The notes below the pieces were generated by a model that saw nothing but the letters and a program-made list of their open reading frames with translations, was not told the DNA's origin and did not search any database. Both the position numbers and the translations under genes were made by a program. Positions 8,780 through 17,501 of a DNA stretch of 64,000 nt are shown here, piece by piece (position 1 is the first letter of the stretch; each line of letters starts with the position of its first letter). The stretch covers positions 62,001-126,000 of the forward strand of contig JAEYDD010000042.1 in NCBI GenBank assembly GCA_023404095.1, read 5' to 3'. Source of the DNA: Pseudomonadota bacterium. GTDB taxonomy: Bacteria; Pseudomonadota; Alphaproteobacteria; Rhizobiales; Rhizobiaceae.

Positions 8780-10131
8780 TGTCACTCTATTCCGACGTCG
8801 CCTTTTCCCGCACGACCAAGCTAAGCCAGGAGGAGTTTAACCGCAGGATGAAGATCCTGACGGACGCGATCGAGGTCCTCCGCGCGTTCGCCCCCGACTG
8901 GCAGGCACAGGTCAACGCGCTGGTGGCAGTCGGCCTTGAGCGCATCGACGAGGCGCTTCTACCGATCTATGAGCGGATCATGGATATCGCGCATCTTGGC
9001 ACGATCTTCTCGACGACCTCCGCCTCGATTGAAGGCTTTGGCCTTGGCGTCAAGCGGTTCGTGGTGCCCGAGCAGCATCGCCCGAACTTCGCGCCGAGCC
9101 GCTTCCTCCTGATCATGGCGGACGGCGGCTCGTTCGACGCCGTCATGATCGGACGGCTTTCCTCCTATGACCCCGAGACCGGCGAACTCGTCGTTCTCAT
9201 CGAGGATAGCTCGGGCGAGGGGACGCACAACAGCTGGCTCATCGGCCCGTATGCTTCGAATGACGGGCTGGAAGAACTCCGCGCGGAAGTACAGTCGGCG
9301 AGAGCGGCGACCATTGCCGCGCGGAACGAGGCGACCGCGCAGGCAGTCATCGCGACCGAAAGGGCAGCCGCCGCCGCGCTCCAGGCAACCAACGCCGGCG
9401 TGCATGCGACGACGGCGATCGCAAAGGCGACCGAGGCCAAGGGCCAGGCCGATCGCGCTGAGACAGCGGCGGCCGCTCTTTCCGGGCTGGTATCGGACGT
9501 GCTCGGCCGCGTGGCGGCGACACCGACGATTGATCTCGATTTCACTCAGGCGGAGGGGTTCAGCGGCTTCACCCGTGATACGGTCGTCAACAACTCCGGA
9601 GGCTTCCGTCGTGCCCCGAATGGCTCGCTGGTGGCGCTCGGTTTGGCCGAGCCTGCGATCGATTTCCATCCCGTCACCGGTATGGCTCTCGGTCTCGGCA
9701 TATGGCCGACAACCGCCAACGCCTTCGCAGCGCCGTGGGACCTGACCGGTGTCACGATGGCGACGAGCGGAACGGTTGCCGCTCCCGACGGTACGCCGAC
9801 GGCGGGCGTCGTGACGCACCAGGCGGTCGCCGGCAAGCATCGGATCAGCAAGGAGATCAATCTTGCCGGAGCCGGCATCTACGCGCTGTCGTTCTTCATG
9901 CGGCTGCCGGCATCGGCGCCTTATGTCTACTTCCTGTCGATCGAGGACAAGCTGACGGGCGATGCCATGGTGCTTGGACTTGATCTCGGTGGCGATGGCG
10001 CAATCTACGAGTGCTCACCCGCTCAAGCACCCGATCACTATCGGCGACAAGACCTATTCCGCCGTAACGCTGCGCGAACCCGACGCCGACGCACTCGAAG
10101 CGATCGACGACCTCGGCATCAAAGAGGGTGA
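8779..10131 (+). CDS. Tail appendage/fibre protein, 3' end lost at a deletion junction
   Basis: The ORF is 450 codons, but only the first 410 or so look genuine. Residues 1-170 form a helical plus beta N-terminal domain. Residues 170-245 are an Ala-rich heptad stretch typical of trimeric fibre shafts. Residues 255-410 begin a beta-sandwich domain (LDFTQAEGFSGFTRD, then ISKEINLAGAGIYALSFFMR). At about residue 408 (near base 10000) the domain stops abruptly and the rest (Arg-rich, SDRRPRHQRG at the end) is simply tail-chaperone gene E read in another frame. I infer a deletion that joined this gene to E and removed its 3' end plus the sheath and tube genes. Confidence 0.7.
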   Translation: MSLYSDVAFSRTTKLSQEEFNRRMKILTDAIEVLRAFAPDWQAQVNALVAVGLERIDEALLPIYERIMDIAHLGTIFSTTSASIEGFGLGVKRFVVPEQHRPNFAPSRFLLIMADGGSFDAVMIGRLSSYDPETGELVVLIEDSSGEGTHNSWLIGPYASNDGLEELRAEVQSARAATIAARNEATAQAVIATERAAAAALQATNAGVHATTAIAKATEAKGQADRAETAAAALSGLVSDVLGRVAATPTIDLDFTQAEGFSGFTRDTVVNNSGGFRRAPNGSLVALGLAEPAIDFHPVTGMALGLGIWPTTANAFAAPWDLTGVTMATSGTVAAPDGTPTAGVVTHQAVAGKHRISKEINLAGAGIYALSFFMRLPASAPYVYFLSIEDKLTGDAMVLGLDLGGDGAIYECSPAQAPDHYRRQDLFRRNAARTRRRRTRSDRRPRHQRG

Positions 10132-10285
10132 GCGCGCCCGGATTGGGCAGTTGAAGGGACTTATCTGCGCTCTTGCTGACGTCCCCCCGGCAGTAATCGG
10201 CAAGCTGCACCGCGACGATTTCATCGCATTGCAGGAGGTCGCAATCCCTTTGCTGCATCCGCCGGAGGAAAGTGGCACGGCGTAG
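9995..10285 (+). CDS. Tail assembly chaperone E (P2 gpE-like), probably 5'-altered
   Basis: A 96-residue product. The core HPITIGDKTYSAVTLREPDA and LICALADVPPAVIGKL are hallmarks of the E/41/14 tail-chaperone family, which binds tape measure protein during tail assembly. The start at 9995 lies at the deletion junction, overlaps the appendage ORF and has no convincing ribosome site, so the native start and first codons may have been lost. The stop at 10283-10285 is followed by an open reading in the -1 frame encoding the E' part. Confidence 0.78.
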   Translation: MAQSTSAHPLKHPITIGDKTYSAVTLREPDADALEAIDDLGIKEGERARIGQLKGLICALADVPPAVIGKLHRDDFIALQEVAIPLLHPPEESGTA

Positions 10286-10449
10286 TCTTCGACCTTTTGG
10301 AGTGGAGCCGTGATCACGCCGACACGGTTTGCGCGGACGTCGCGCATTACCTCTCCACGCCACTCGCGGCCGTCCGGCGGATGCCGATCGACTTCCTCAT
10401 GCGGCAGCACCGCCAGGCGCTTCGCCTCCATCAGCTGAAAGCAAGGTAG
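10262..10449 (+). CDS. Tail chaperone extension E' (made by -1 frameshift from E)
   Basis: In the -1 frame relative to E the reading is open past the E stop to the TAG at 10447-10449 and encodes GVVFDLLEWSRDHADTV followed by MPIDFLMRQHRQALRLHQ, which resembles the small GpE' domain of P2-type phages (MPxxxLxxWxxxA pattern). It has no start codon or ribosome site of its own, and it stops six bases before the tape measure ATG. In P2 and lambda-like tails E and E' are linked by programmed -1 slippage. The likely slip region is the GAGGAAAG run at about 10265-10272, although it is not a perfect heptamer. Confidence 0.65.
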
Positions 10450-10455
10450 CCCGTA

Positions 10456-13400
10456 ATGGCAACTCTCACCTCTTCGCTCATCGTTCGCGTGCTCGATCAG
10501 GCCTCCGCGCCTGCCCGGGCGATTGCTCGCAACCTCCTCGGCATCAATAAGGCCGCGGAGCAAGCGGGGCGCGGCGGCTTCGGCGACCGGCTCAATGCTG
10601 CGATCGATGCCAATAACCGCGCGCTCGATCGGGTGCGCGGCCAGATGGTCGATACCATCGCGTCGGTTTACGCCCTGCGCACCGCGCTCGGGGCGCCGAT
10701 CAATGCCGCTGTCAAGTTCGAGAGTGCGATGGCCGACATCGCGAAAGTGTCCGGCTTCGACGACAAGGGGCTCGACATCTACGGCAAACGGCTGCGGAAG
10801 CTCGCCGTCACCGAGATCCCGCTCGCCGTCAACGACCTCGCTGCGCTCTCCGCCGCAGCGGCACAGGCCGGCGTCCCTGACGCGGATCTCTTCGATTTCA
10901 CCCGGTTGACCGCGAAGGCGGCCGTCGCTTGGGAAATGAGCGGCGCCGAGGCCGGCGAAGCTCTGGCAAAGATCCGCACGGCGCTCGGGCTGACGAATGA
11001 TCAGACTTCCGCCTATGCAGACGCGGTCAACTATGTGTCGGATAGCACCGCGGCGAGTTCTCGGGATCTCATCGACTTCACCAAGCGGGTTGCATCCCAG
11101 GGCGAATTCTTCGGGTTCGCCAAAGAGCAAACGCTTGCCTTCGGCGCGGCCATGATCTCGGCCGGCGCCGAGAGTGAAGTCGCGGCCACCTCGTTCCGGA
11201 ACATGGGGCGCGCTCTTGCGCGCGGCGCCAGTGCCACCAAGGCGCAGCGGGGGGCGTGGAAGCGTCTCGGGATGGATGCCGTCAAGGTCGCCAAGGCGAT
11301 GCAGAAGGACGCGGTCGGAACGACGGTCAAGGTTATCGAAAAGCTGGGGCAGCTTCCCGAGCATATGCAGGCGTCGGTCATGTCCGACCTGTTCGGCGAC
11401 GAGGCCAGGGCGCTCGCGCCCCTGCTGAACAACACAGAACTCCTGCGCAAAGCGCTGGCGCTCACGGCGGACGAGCAGAAGTATCTCAACAGCGTCGGAA
11501 GGGAATTCGAGAAGCGCGCCGCGACCTCCGAATACAAGTTGCAGCGCTTCAAGTCGCAGTTGGCTGATATCGGGCTGACCGTCGGCGCTTCCCTGCTGCC
11601 GGCGCTGAATAAGCTATTGGTCCCGATGGGTGAGATGGCGCTCAAGCTCTCCGATTGGGCGGAAGCGCACCCGGAGTTGATCCGCAACATCATCGCGGCG
11701 ACGGCGGCCGTTGTCGGCTTCCGCGCTGCGGTCGTATCACTCAAGTGGCTCGGTCTCATTGGTCGCGGCGGCGCGCTCACTATGCTCGCGCTCGGCTTCA
11801 ATACGATCGGCCGGGCTGCGATCGGCGCAACCGTCGCGGCCCGCAGCGCTACGGCGCTACAGCGCGCCCTCGCGGCCATGCAAGGTGTTCAGCCTTCGCG
11901 GTTCCAGACGATCACGACGGCGTTGAAGGGAATGGCTCTCGCTGTCCCTGGGATGGGAACGCTCTCGACCGCCCTCGGGCTCGTCGGCTCCGCGCTTACG
12001 ACCATCTCGGCGCCGGCGTGGGGCGCGATTGCAATCGGCGTCGGATTGGTCGCGGCAGCCGGAGCCTCGCTCTACAAGTGGTGGGACCGGATAACGGCCG
12101 TGGTGAGCGGCGTGGCACGCGCGATCGGCGATGAGCTCGCTCCTGTCATCGAATGGGCGTCGCCGGCGCTTGAACCTCTCGCGGCAAGCGCGAGGGCAGT
12201 AGGCGACGCCTTCGGCTGGATCTCGGATAAAGTCTCGGCGGCGGCCGGTTGGCTGGCGCAGTTCTTTGAGCGCGAGGTGTTGACCGACGCCCAGAAGGCG
12301 GCAATCGAGGGCAATGCCTACGAGGTCACCCGGGCTATCGCTTCGGCAATCAAAAGTGGGACGACGGCCCTCTACAACGTCGGCGTCGAAATGGCGCAAG
12401 CGCTGTGGGACGGTCTTGAGCGGAAGTTCAACGAGCTTCTCGCCTGGCTTCGGCAGTTGCCTAGCCGGATCAAGGATGCCGTCGGCAAGATCGACTTGAG
12501 CAACACGCTCTCCTCGTTCTTCGGGGGCGGCTCCGTACCGGCGCCCCTCCCTATGCCGACCACTGGTAGCGCTGCACAGGACGCACAGCGTGCGCTCGAT
12601 ATCGCGAAAGAACTCGCTTCGATGCGACAGGCGGAGGATGCCACTTGGCTCGGTCTGACGGGAGACGAAGCTCAAAAACTCGAAGCCTTGGAAGAGCAAT
12701 ATCGATCGGCGACCGCGGGACTTCCCGCCGCGGCTCAGGCCGATATGGAGGCATATGTCGCCGCCCTGTCGTGGGGCGGCGATGGGGCAGGGGCCGAGGC
12801 CGATCGGATCGCGAACGAGATGCTCACCAAGCTGGGCGTAACAGTCGCTCCCACGATCGACACAACGTCGATCAGGGGCGCGTTGTCCGATGTGCAGCGT
12901 CTTGACCAGGCACTCCGTTCTGTCGGCTCGGCCGTGGGCCGTGCGACGCCGTCGGTATCTGTGCCAGCGGTGCCGATCGACGGGGCCCGGAAATCGGGCG
13001 GCCCGGTCAAGGCAAATGACACGTACCTCGTCGGTGAAGACGGGGCGGAGTTGTTCCGCCCCGATCGGTCAGGGACCATCATCCCGGCGGACGAGACAAA
13101 GCGGATGTTGTCGTCCAATCCGGCCGCCGGCGATGACGACCCCAAAAGAGGTGGGCGCGGTGGGCGACGGACGACGCCAGCGGTGCCGCTGGTGGACGAA
13201 CTGGGGCGAGCCGATGTGGCTCGATCGCCGGCAGCGTCCGCGACAGGCGGCAGCGACGAGGGCAGGAACGAGCGATCGGCGGTTCTCGACAAGATGGCCG
13301 GCCTTCTCGCTGAACTGCGATCCTTCTCGGCCGCTCCCCGGGCGTTGCAGCCCGCACGGCCCGCTCAAGCGCCGGCTCCCGCCAATGTAACCCTCTCGCC

Positions 13401-13527
13401 GGTCTTCCACTTCGCCATGGCGGAAGGGAACTCGGAGGAGGTGGAGCGTGCGGTTCGCAGCGCTCTGAGAGAGGAAACGCGTGAGCTCATTCGTGGGATA
13501 CACGCTGATTATGGAGTGGTTCTGTGA
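10456..13527 (+). CDS. Tail tape measure protein T
   Basis: A 1023-residue protein, by far the longest of the tail genes and directly after E/E', the fixed position of tape measure genes. It sets tail length and exits ahead of DNA. Residues 75-330 match the conserved tape-measure core (ESAMADIAKVSGF, then FRNMGRALARGASAT). Residues 400-560 contain hydrophobic segments, for example AIAIGVGLVAAAGASLYKWW. The C-terminus has a GGPVKANDTYLVGEDGAELF motif common in tape measures. An AAGGTAG site precedes the ATG, and the stop overlaps gene U. Confidence 0.92.
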   Translation: MATLTSSLIVRVLDQASAPARAIARNLLGINKAAEQAGRGGFGDRLNAAIDANNRALDRVRGQMVDTIASVYALRTALGAPINAAVKFESAMADIAKVSGFDDKGLDIYGKRLRKLAVTEIPLAVNDLAALSAAAAQAGVPDADLFDFTRLTAKAAVAWEMSGAEAGEALAKIRTALGLTNDQTSAYADAVNYVSDSTAASSRDLIDFTKRVASQGEFFGFAKEQTLAFGAAMISAGAESEVAATSFRNMGRALARGASATKAQRGAWKRLGMDAVKVAKAMQKDAVGTTVKVIEKLGQLPEHMQASVMSDLFGDEARALAPLLNNTELLRKALALTADEQKYLNSVGREFEKRAATSEYKLQRFKSQLADIGLTVGASLLPALNKLLVPMGEMALKLSDWAEAHPELIRNIIAATAAVVGFRAAVVSLKWLGLIGRGGALTMLALGFNTIGRAAIGATVAARSATALQRALAAMQGVQPSRFQTITTALKGMALAVPGMGTLSTALGLVGSALTTISAPAWGAIAIGVGLVAAAGASLYKWWDRITAVVSGVARAIGDELAPVIEWASPALEPLAASARAVGDAFGWISDKVSAAAGWLAQFFEREVLTDAQKAAIEGNAYEVTRAIASAIKSGTTALYNVGVEMAQALWDGLERKFNELLAWLRQLPSRIKDAVGKIDLSNTLSSFFGGGSVPAPLPMPTTGSAAQDAQRALDIAKELASMRQAEDATWLGLTGDEAQKLEALEEQYRSATAGLPAAAQADMEAYVAALSWGGDGAGAEADRIANEMLTKLGVTVAPTIDTTSIRGALSDVQRLDQALRSVGSAVGRATPSVSVPAVPIDGARKSGGPVKANDTYLVGEDGAELFRPDRSGTIIPADETKRMLSSNPAAGDDDPKRGGRGGRRTTPAVPLVDELGRADVARSPAASATGGSDEGRNERSAVLDKMAGLLAELRSFSAAPRALQPARPAQAPAPANVTLSPVFHFAMAEGNSEEVERAVRSALREETRELIRGIHADYGVVL

Positions 13528-13955
13528 TCTATGCGCTCGGATCTCTCTCGATCAAGGTCGCCCCTTTCAACGTCTCACAAGTCTCTCGCGACGCGACGAC
13601 CGATTTCGTGGCGAAGCCGGTTATCGGCGCCGAACCTCCGATGGAATACGTCGGGGAGGGTGCCAACAAGATGACGCTTTCGGGGCAGCTTCTGCCCCGA
13701 AAGCTTGGTGGCCTGTCGGAACTCGATCACCTTCACCAGATGAGGGCGTCCGGCCAGCCGCAATATCTCATGCGCGGAGACGGAACCCCGTTTGGCTGGC
13801 ATGTGATCGAGAGCGTCGCCGAGCGATCGACGTATCTCGATGCACGCGGCGTCGGTCAGGTGATCGAAGTCACGATAACTCTGCGAAGAGCAGGCAAGCC
13901 GGCTGCCGGCGCCTTCTTCTCCGTCATCTCCAACATCATCGGGCTATTCCAATGA
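13524..13955 (+). CDS. Tail protein U (P2 gpU-like)
   Basis: A 143-residue protein with the P2 gpU signature: an N-terminal ALGSLSIKVAPFNVSQVSRD region, the GAEPPMEYVGEGANKMTLSG motif and RGDGTPFGWHVIESV. gpU is a minor tail component required to complete the contractile tail. It overlaps the tape measure stop by four bases, as in P2-type operons, and overlaps gene X by ATGA. Confidence 0.88.
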   Translation: MIYALGSLSIKVAPFNVSQVSRDATTDFVAKPVIGAEPPMEYVGEGANKMTLSGQLLPRKLGGLSELDHLHQMRASGQPQYLMRGDGTPFGWHVIESVAERSTYLDARGVGQVIEVTITLRRAGKPAAGAFFSVISNIIGLFQ

Positions 13956-14185
13956 GCAACGAGGTTATCGAGACGATTACGGTCCAGGGCGAGGGCTTGA
14001 CGCTCTCGCTTATGGTCTGGCGGCGGTTCCGGCAACCGATGCCCGGTCTGGTCGAGCAGATCCTCGCGCTCAATCCGAATGTGGCGAGTGCGACCAGCTT
14101 CCTCCCTGTAGGCGCCGAGATCCTTCTCCCGGTGCCGACCCAGCGTGGCGGTAATACGATCGATGTTGTCCGCCTCTGGAGCTAG
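13952..14185 (+). CDS. Tail protein X (P2 gpX-like)
   Basis: A 77-residue protein starting at the ATGA overlap with gpU. The pattern ETITVQGEGLTLSLMVWRRF followed by LVEQILALNPNVAS and LPVGAEILLPV is the LysM-like fold of P2 gpX, a small essential tail protein. The order U-X-D is conserved in P2-type phages and is found here intact. Confidence 0.88.
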   Translation: MSNEVIETITVQGEGLTLSLMVWRRFRQPMPGLVEQILALNPNVASATSFLPVGAEILLPVPTQRGGNTIDVVRLWS

Positions 14186-14188
14186 CCG

Positions 14189-15280
14189 ATGACCAAAAAG
14201 GCGATCTTTGCCGTCGTGATCAATGGCGCGAACATGACGGCCGGCATGGCGCAATACGTCATCTCGATCCGGGTGAGCGACAAGGCCGGTTCTTCCGGCG
14301 ATACCGCTTCCATCGAACTCGACGACCGGGGAGGGCAGATCGCGCTCCCGCAGCCGGGCGCGCTGATGGCGGTATCGCTCGGTTTTGCCGAGACTGGCGT
14401 CGGTCTCGTGTTCTCCGGCACGGTCGACGAGGTCCGGAGCCGTGGCACTCGTGGCGGAGGGATGACAGTAATCGTCAGCGCGAAGGGGTTCGATACCAAG
14501 GGCAAGGCGAGGCAGCCGCAGCAACGCCATTTCGACCAGAAGACCATTCAAGAGATCCTGACCGAAGCCGGGAAGGATGCAGGGATAACCGACGTCAAAG
14601 TCGACCCCGAATTCGCTTCAATCAAACGCCCATACGAGCGCATGGATGATGAGAGCTTTGTTGCTTTAGGCGAGCGGTTAGCAAGCGAACTCGGTGGCAC
14701 GTTCAAGATCAGCGGCACTGCGGCCGTGCTGGCGAAGAAGAATGGGGGCATTGCGCCGGGCGGGGCGGCGCTCGCGGTAGTAACTGCGCAGCGTGGGCTA
14801 AATCTGCAAAGTTGGGATGTGGCGCCCTTCCTCGGACGTGCCCGCTTCAAAAAAGTGCGAGCTCGCTTCTACGACGCCAAAGAGGCGAAGTGGAAAGAGG
14901 TCGAGGCGGAAACAACGATCGAGGACGCCGACGCCGAGTTCACATCGCGGTATGCCGAGCCAGACGAGGAAAAGGCGAAGCAGAAGGTTGCGAACGACAA
15001 GGCCGAGAGCGAGCGTGGGGCCGGCGAGGGAACTGTTGTCATCGAGGGCAACGTGATGGCGCAGCCCGAGGGGCTATGCCTCATCGTGGGCGCTCGGCCG
15101 GGTATCGACGGCAGCTACCGCATCGACAGCGTCGATCACGAGTATTCGCGCGGCGGGTTCACCACGACGCTCTCGCTCAAGCAACCACAAGGGACCGCCG
15201 GCAAGGACAGTCGCGGCGGTGGCGCATCGGGAGGCGGAGGTGGCGACTTCTCCCTCCCGACCGATCCCGATCTCGGCTGA
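14189..15280 (+). CDS. Late control/baseplate hub protein D (P2 gpD-like)
   Basis: A 363-residue protein of the gpD family, which forms the tail hub that gpV sits on (VgrG N-terminal homologue). Visible features are the DKAGSSGDTASIELDDRGG region, GQIALPQPGALMAVSLGF, and the later SRGTRGGGMTVIVSAKGFDTKGKARQ segment cut into the typical strand pattern. The C-terminus is a Gly-rich linker. It closes the tail operon and is followed by a strong terminator. Confidence 0.88.
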   Translation: MTKKAIFAVVINGANMTAGMAQYVISIRVSDKAGSSGDTASIELDDRGGQIALPQPGALMAVSLGFAETGVGLVFSGTVDEVRSRGTRGGGMTVIVSAKGFDTKGKARQPQQRHFDQKTIQEILTEAGKDAGITDVKVDPEFASIKRPYERMDDESFVALGERLASELGGTFKISGTAAVLAKKNGGIAPGGAALAVVTAQRGLNLQSWDVAPFLGRARFKKVRARFYDAKEAKWKEVEAETTIEDADAEFTSRYAEPDEEKAKQKVANDKAESERGAGEGTVVIEGNVMAQPEGLCLIVGARPGIDGSYRIDSVDHEYSRGGFTTTLSLKQPQGTAGKDSRGGGASGGGGGDFSLPTDPDLG

Positions 15281-15302
15281 TGTCAACCAACTGATCCCTA
15301 CA

Positions 15303-15332
15303 GGCCCGCCCTTCCGGCGGGCCTTTTGTTTT
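15303..15332 (+). terminator. Intrinsic terminator after the tail operon
   Basis: An 8-bp perfect GC stem (15303-15310 with 15316-15323) followed by TTTTGTTTT, 22 bases after the gpD stop. The downstream half overlaps the leader of the endolysin gene, so lysis genes are probably expressed by read-through or from their own promoter. Confidence 0.8.
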
Positions 15333-15344
15333 GAAAGGAACCGC

Positions 15345-16106
15345 ATGACGTCCTATCTCGCAATCGGATCTCGCGGCGCCCGCGTCCGCGAACTGCAAGC
15401 GCTACTCAACACCGCCGGCGCGGTGCCCAGGCTCAAGACCGACGGTGATTTCGGCGGCCTCACCGATACCGCTGTGCGGCTCTTCCAGTCCCGCGCCGGG
15501 CTTGTCGTCGACGGGCGGGCGGGAACTCAGACCCTCACCGCGCTCAAGCGAGCGGCGGCGCCCGTGGTTCCGGGCCGGCCGGAACCCGATAAGAGCGCAA
15601 TGGTCGGCAGCGTGCCGGCAACGGTGTTACTGCTCGACCGAGCAGCCGCACCGCCGAACGTCGCAAGTCTTGTCCTTCTCGATACCGCGCGCCTGATCTC
15701 CGAGATCATTGTCCATTGCACCGCCACTCCGGAGGGACGCGACTATACGGTCGCGGACATCCGCGCCTGGCATAAGCAGCGCGGCTTTTCCGACATCGGA
15801 TATCACTACGTTATATATCGCGATGGCCGGGTGATGGTAGGCCGGCCCGTCGGGCAGATCGGCGCCCACGTCGAAGGGCACAACACCGGGACCATCGGGA
15901 TCTCGTATGTTGGCGGCCTAGCGGCCGACGGGAAGACCGCCAAGGACACGCGGACGGCGCAGCAACGCGCCTCCCTCCTCTGGCTTACCGCCCAGCTGCG
16001 CGCCAAGCATCGCGGTATCAAGAAAGTCGTCGGCCATAACGAGTACGCCGCGAAGGCGTGCCCGTCGTTCAACGTCCGGGAGGATCAACTCGGCCTCGCC
16101 GCGTGA
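15345..16106 (+). CDS. Phage endolysin: peptidoglycan-binding domain + N-acetylmuramoyl-L-alanine amidase
   Basis: A 253-residue protein. Residues 1-65 are a PG_binding_1 domain (GSRGARVRELQALLNTAG, DGDFGGLTDTAVRLFQ). Residues 120-245 are an Amidase_2 (T7 lysozyme-like) domain: the first zinc His is in IIVHCTATPEG, the second in VVGHNEYAAKACPS, with the Cys of KACPS as third ligand, plus the GYHYVIYRDG core. It cleaves the amide bond between MurNAc and the stem peptide at lysis. The start at 15345 has AAAGGA 7 bases upstream; the frame is open earlier but inside the terminator. No signal peptide is seen, so a holin would be needed. Confidence 0.9.
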   Translation: MTSYLAIGSRGARVRELQALLNTAGAVPRLKTDGDFGGLTDTAVRLFQSRAGLVVDGRAGTQTLTALKRAAAPVVPGRPEPDKSAMVGSVPATVLLLDRAAAPPNVASLVLLDTARLISEIIVHCTATPEGRDYTVADIRAWHKQRGFSDIGYHYVIYRDGRVMVGRPVGQIGAHVEGHNTGTIGISYVGGLAADGKTAKDTRTAQQRASLLWLTAQLRAKHRGIKKVVGHNEYAAKACPSFNVREDQLGLAA

Positions 16107-16158
16107 CCGCCTAACCTCGGCTTGCAACCCCGCGGGCCGCTTTCAAGGAGAACCCACC

Positions 16159-16674
16159 ATGAAGTTCACCCGCCTCGGGGCGGCGCTTTGCGCTGCGCTC
16201 GGATGCCTAGCCATGTCGTGCCTGATACTAATTGCGAGCGCCCCGGCCGCGATCGCCTCAGAGCCGTCGGGCACTGTGTTCAGCCTGTCGGACCTGATCG
16301 ATCCGTTTCGCCCCTACATCGTCGAGGCCGTGACGGCGGTTGCCGGCATCGTGATCGGGCGTCTCTACATGCTGGTCGAGCGATACATGCGCGTGTCGGT
16401 CGAGGCCAGGCATCGCGAGGCCTTTCAGACGGCGATCCGGAACGGTGCCCTCGCGGGGTTGGCATACGCCCAACGGCATGCAGGGAAGGTGAAAGTCGAC
16501 GTCCGTTCTGAACTCGTCGCCGAGGGCTTGCGTTATGTCCTCGCAGCCGTCCCCGACGCCATCAGTTACTTCGGCGTCGACGAGCACCGGATCTCTGAGG
16601 CGATCGATGCAAAGCTCGTAGAATTCCTCCCGCCCGTTCCCATAGCGGTCAGCGTCGAGCACACTGCCGGCTGA
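16159..16674 (+). CDS. Membrane protein of the lysis region, holin-like by position
   Basis: A 171-residue protein with an AAGGAG site before the ATG. Residues 1-35 are a signal-like hydrophobic stretch (LGAALCAALGCLAMSCLIL, with SAPAAIAS as a possible cleavage site). Residues 50-72 form a second hydrophobic segment (VEAVTAVAGIVIGRLYML). The rest is soluble and helical. It follows the endolysin, so a holin or spanin-type function is plausible, but the family is not one I can name. Confidence 0.55.
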   Translation: MKFTRLGAALCAALGCLAMSCLILIASAPAAIASEPSGTVFSLSDLIDPFRPYIVEAVTAVAGIVIGRLYMLVERYMRVSVEARHREAFQTAIRNGALAGLAYAQRHAGKVKVDVRSELVAEGLRYVLAAVPDAISYFGVDEHRISEAIDAKLVEFLPPVPIAVSVEHTAG

Positions 16675-16739
16675 TCAACACCCGTGGCCGTCGACAATCG
16701 TCGGCGGCCCCTGCCAGATACGAGGAAAGGGGCGGTGCG

Positions 16740-17081
16740 GTGGTAGACAGCACTGAAAGGGCGATCGGCCGGCTTGAGGGTGAAGTTAAGGCGCTGGTCG
16801 ACGCCGTAAAAACTGGGACAGAGGACAACAAGCAAGGCCGGCAGAGGATGTACTCGGAGCTTGAGAAGGTTCGAGAAGACGCCGCCGAGAGCCGGCGGGA
16901 GGTCGCGGACCTCAAGGCGAAGATGGATGCGGCCGGGCCGGTAATCGCTGATATCAAGAAATGGAAAGAACGCTTCATAGGCGCATGGATGCTGACCGTC
17001 TTGGTTGCCGGCGCCCTGGGCGCCTCGGCGTCGGCGATCGGAAAGTGGCTGGCCGCAAAGTTCGGGATGCCCTGGTCATGA
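16740..17081 (+). CDS. DUF1515-like phage protein with C-terminal membrane anchor
   Basis: A 113-residue protein starting with GTG, with AGGAAAGG about 10 bases upstream. Residues 1-75 are a charged helical coiled-coil (RAIGRLEGEVKALVDAV, then LEKVREDAAESRREVADLK). Residues 84-104 are one transmembrane helix (WMLTVLVAGALGASASAIG). It resembles DUF1515 proteins found in rhizobial prophages next to lysis genes; I recall this from the family and have not checked it. A lysis accessory role is likely. Confidence 0.6.
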   Translation: MVDSTERAIGRLEGEVKALVDAVKTGTEDNKQGRQRMYSELEKVREDAAESRREVADLKAKMDAAGPVIADIKKWKERFIGAWMLTVLVAGALGASASAIGKWLAAKFGMPWS

Positions 17082-17156
17082 GATTGCGCGTCCGACGCGG
17101 CGGGTTGGATGCGCAGAGGGCGGCGGCCGTTTCCTTGCCGGTCGTCGCCCTCCCCT

Positions 17157-17444
17157 CTATTGTTTGACGGAGGCCCAGAGCGTTGCACATGCCTCGCCCG
17201 GGCTCTTGAAGCGCTCTTGAAGTTCCTTCTGGAAGGCTTCGCGGTTCCGTTCTACGACGCGAGCCTCGTTCCCATTGATGACCATGCCGGCTGTCATGAC
17301 GACCATTTCTGGGATATCCCCGTCGCAACGAGCCATCATGAACTCAACGGCAAGAGCGTTTCGGAGCCTCTCCGAGCGATCGGCCGCGTCGGCGGCGTCG
17401 GCCGTCAAGGCCAGCATTGCGAACGTCAGATAAGCTCTTTTCAT
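17157..17444 (-). CDS. Small secreted protein, unknown
   Basis: A 95-residue protein on the minus strand with a signal peptide (MKRAYLTFAMLALTADAADA) and two cysteines in the mature part (MMARCDGD and GEACATLW) that could form one disulfide. It is the first gene that opposes the late operon, lying between the lysis genes and a strong terminator that could serve both directions. It may be a prophage cargo gene (moron). I do not recognise the family. Confidence 0.6.
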   Translation of the reverse strand: MKRAYLTFAMLALTADAADAADRSERLRNALAVEFMMARCDGDIPEMVVMTAGMVINGNEARVVERNREAFQKELQERFKSPGEACATLWASVKQ

Positions 17445-17501
17445 TCCGTTGCCCCGCGAGAAAAGCGTCGGTGCAACCCTATAGTGAAAAATAGAAAAAC
17501 G

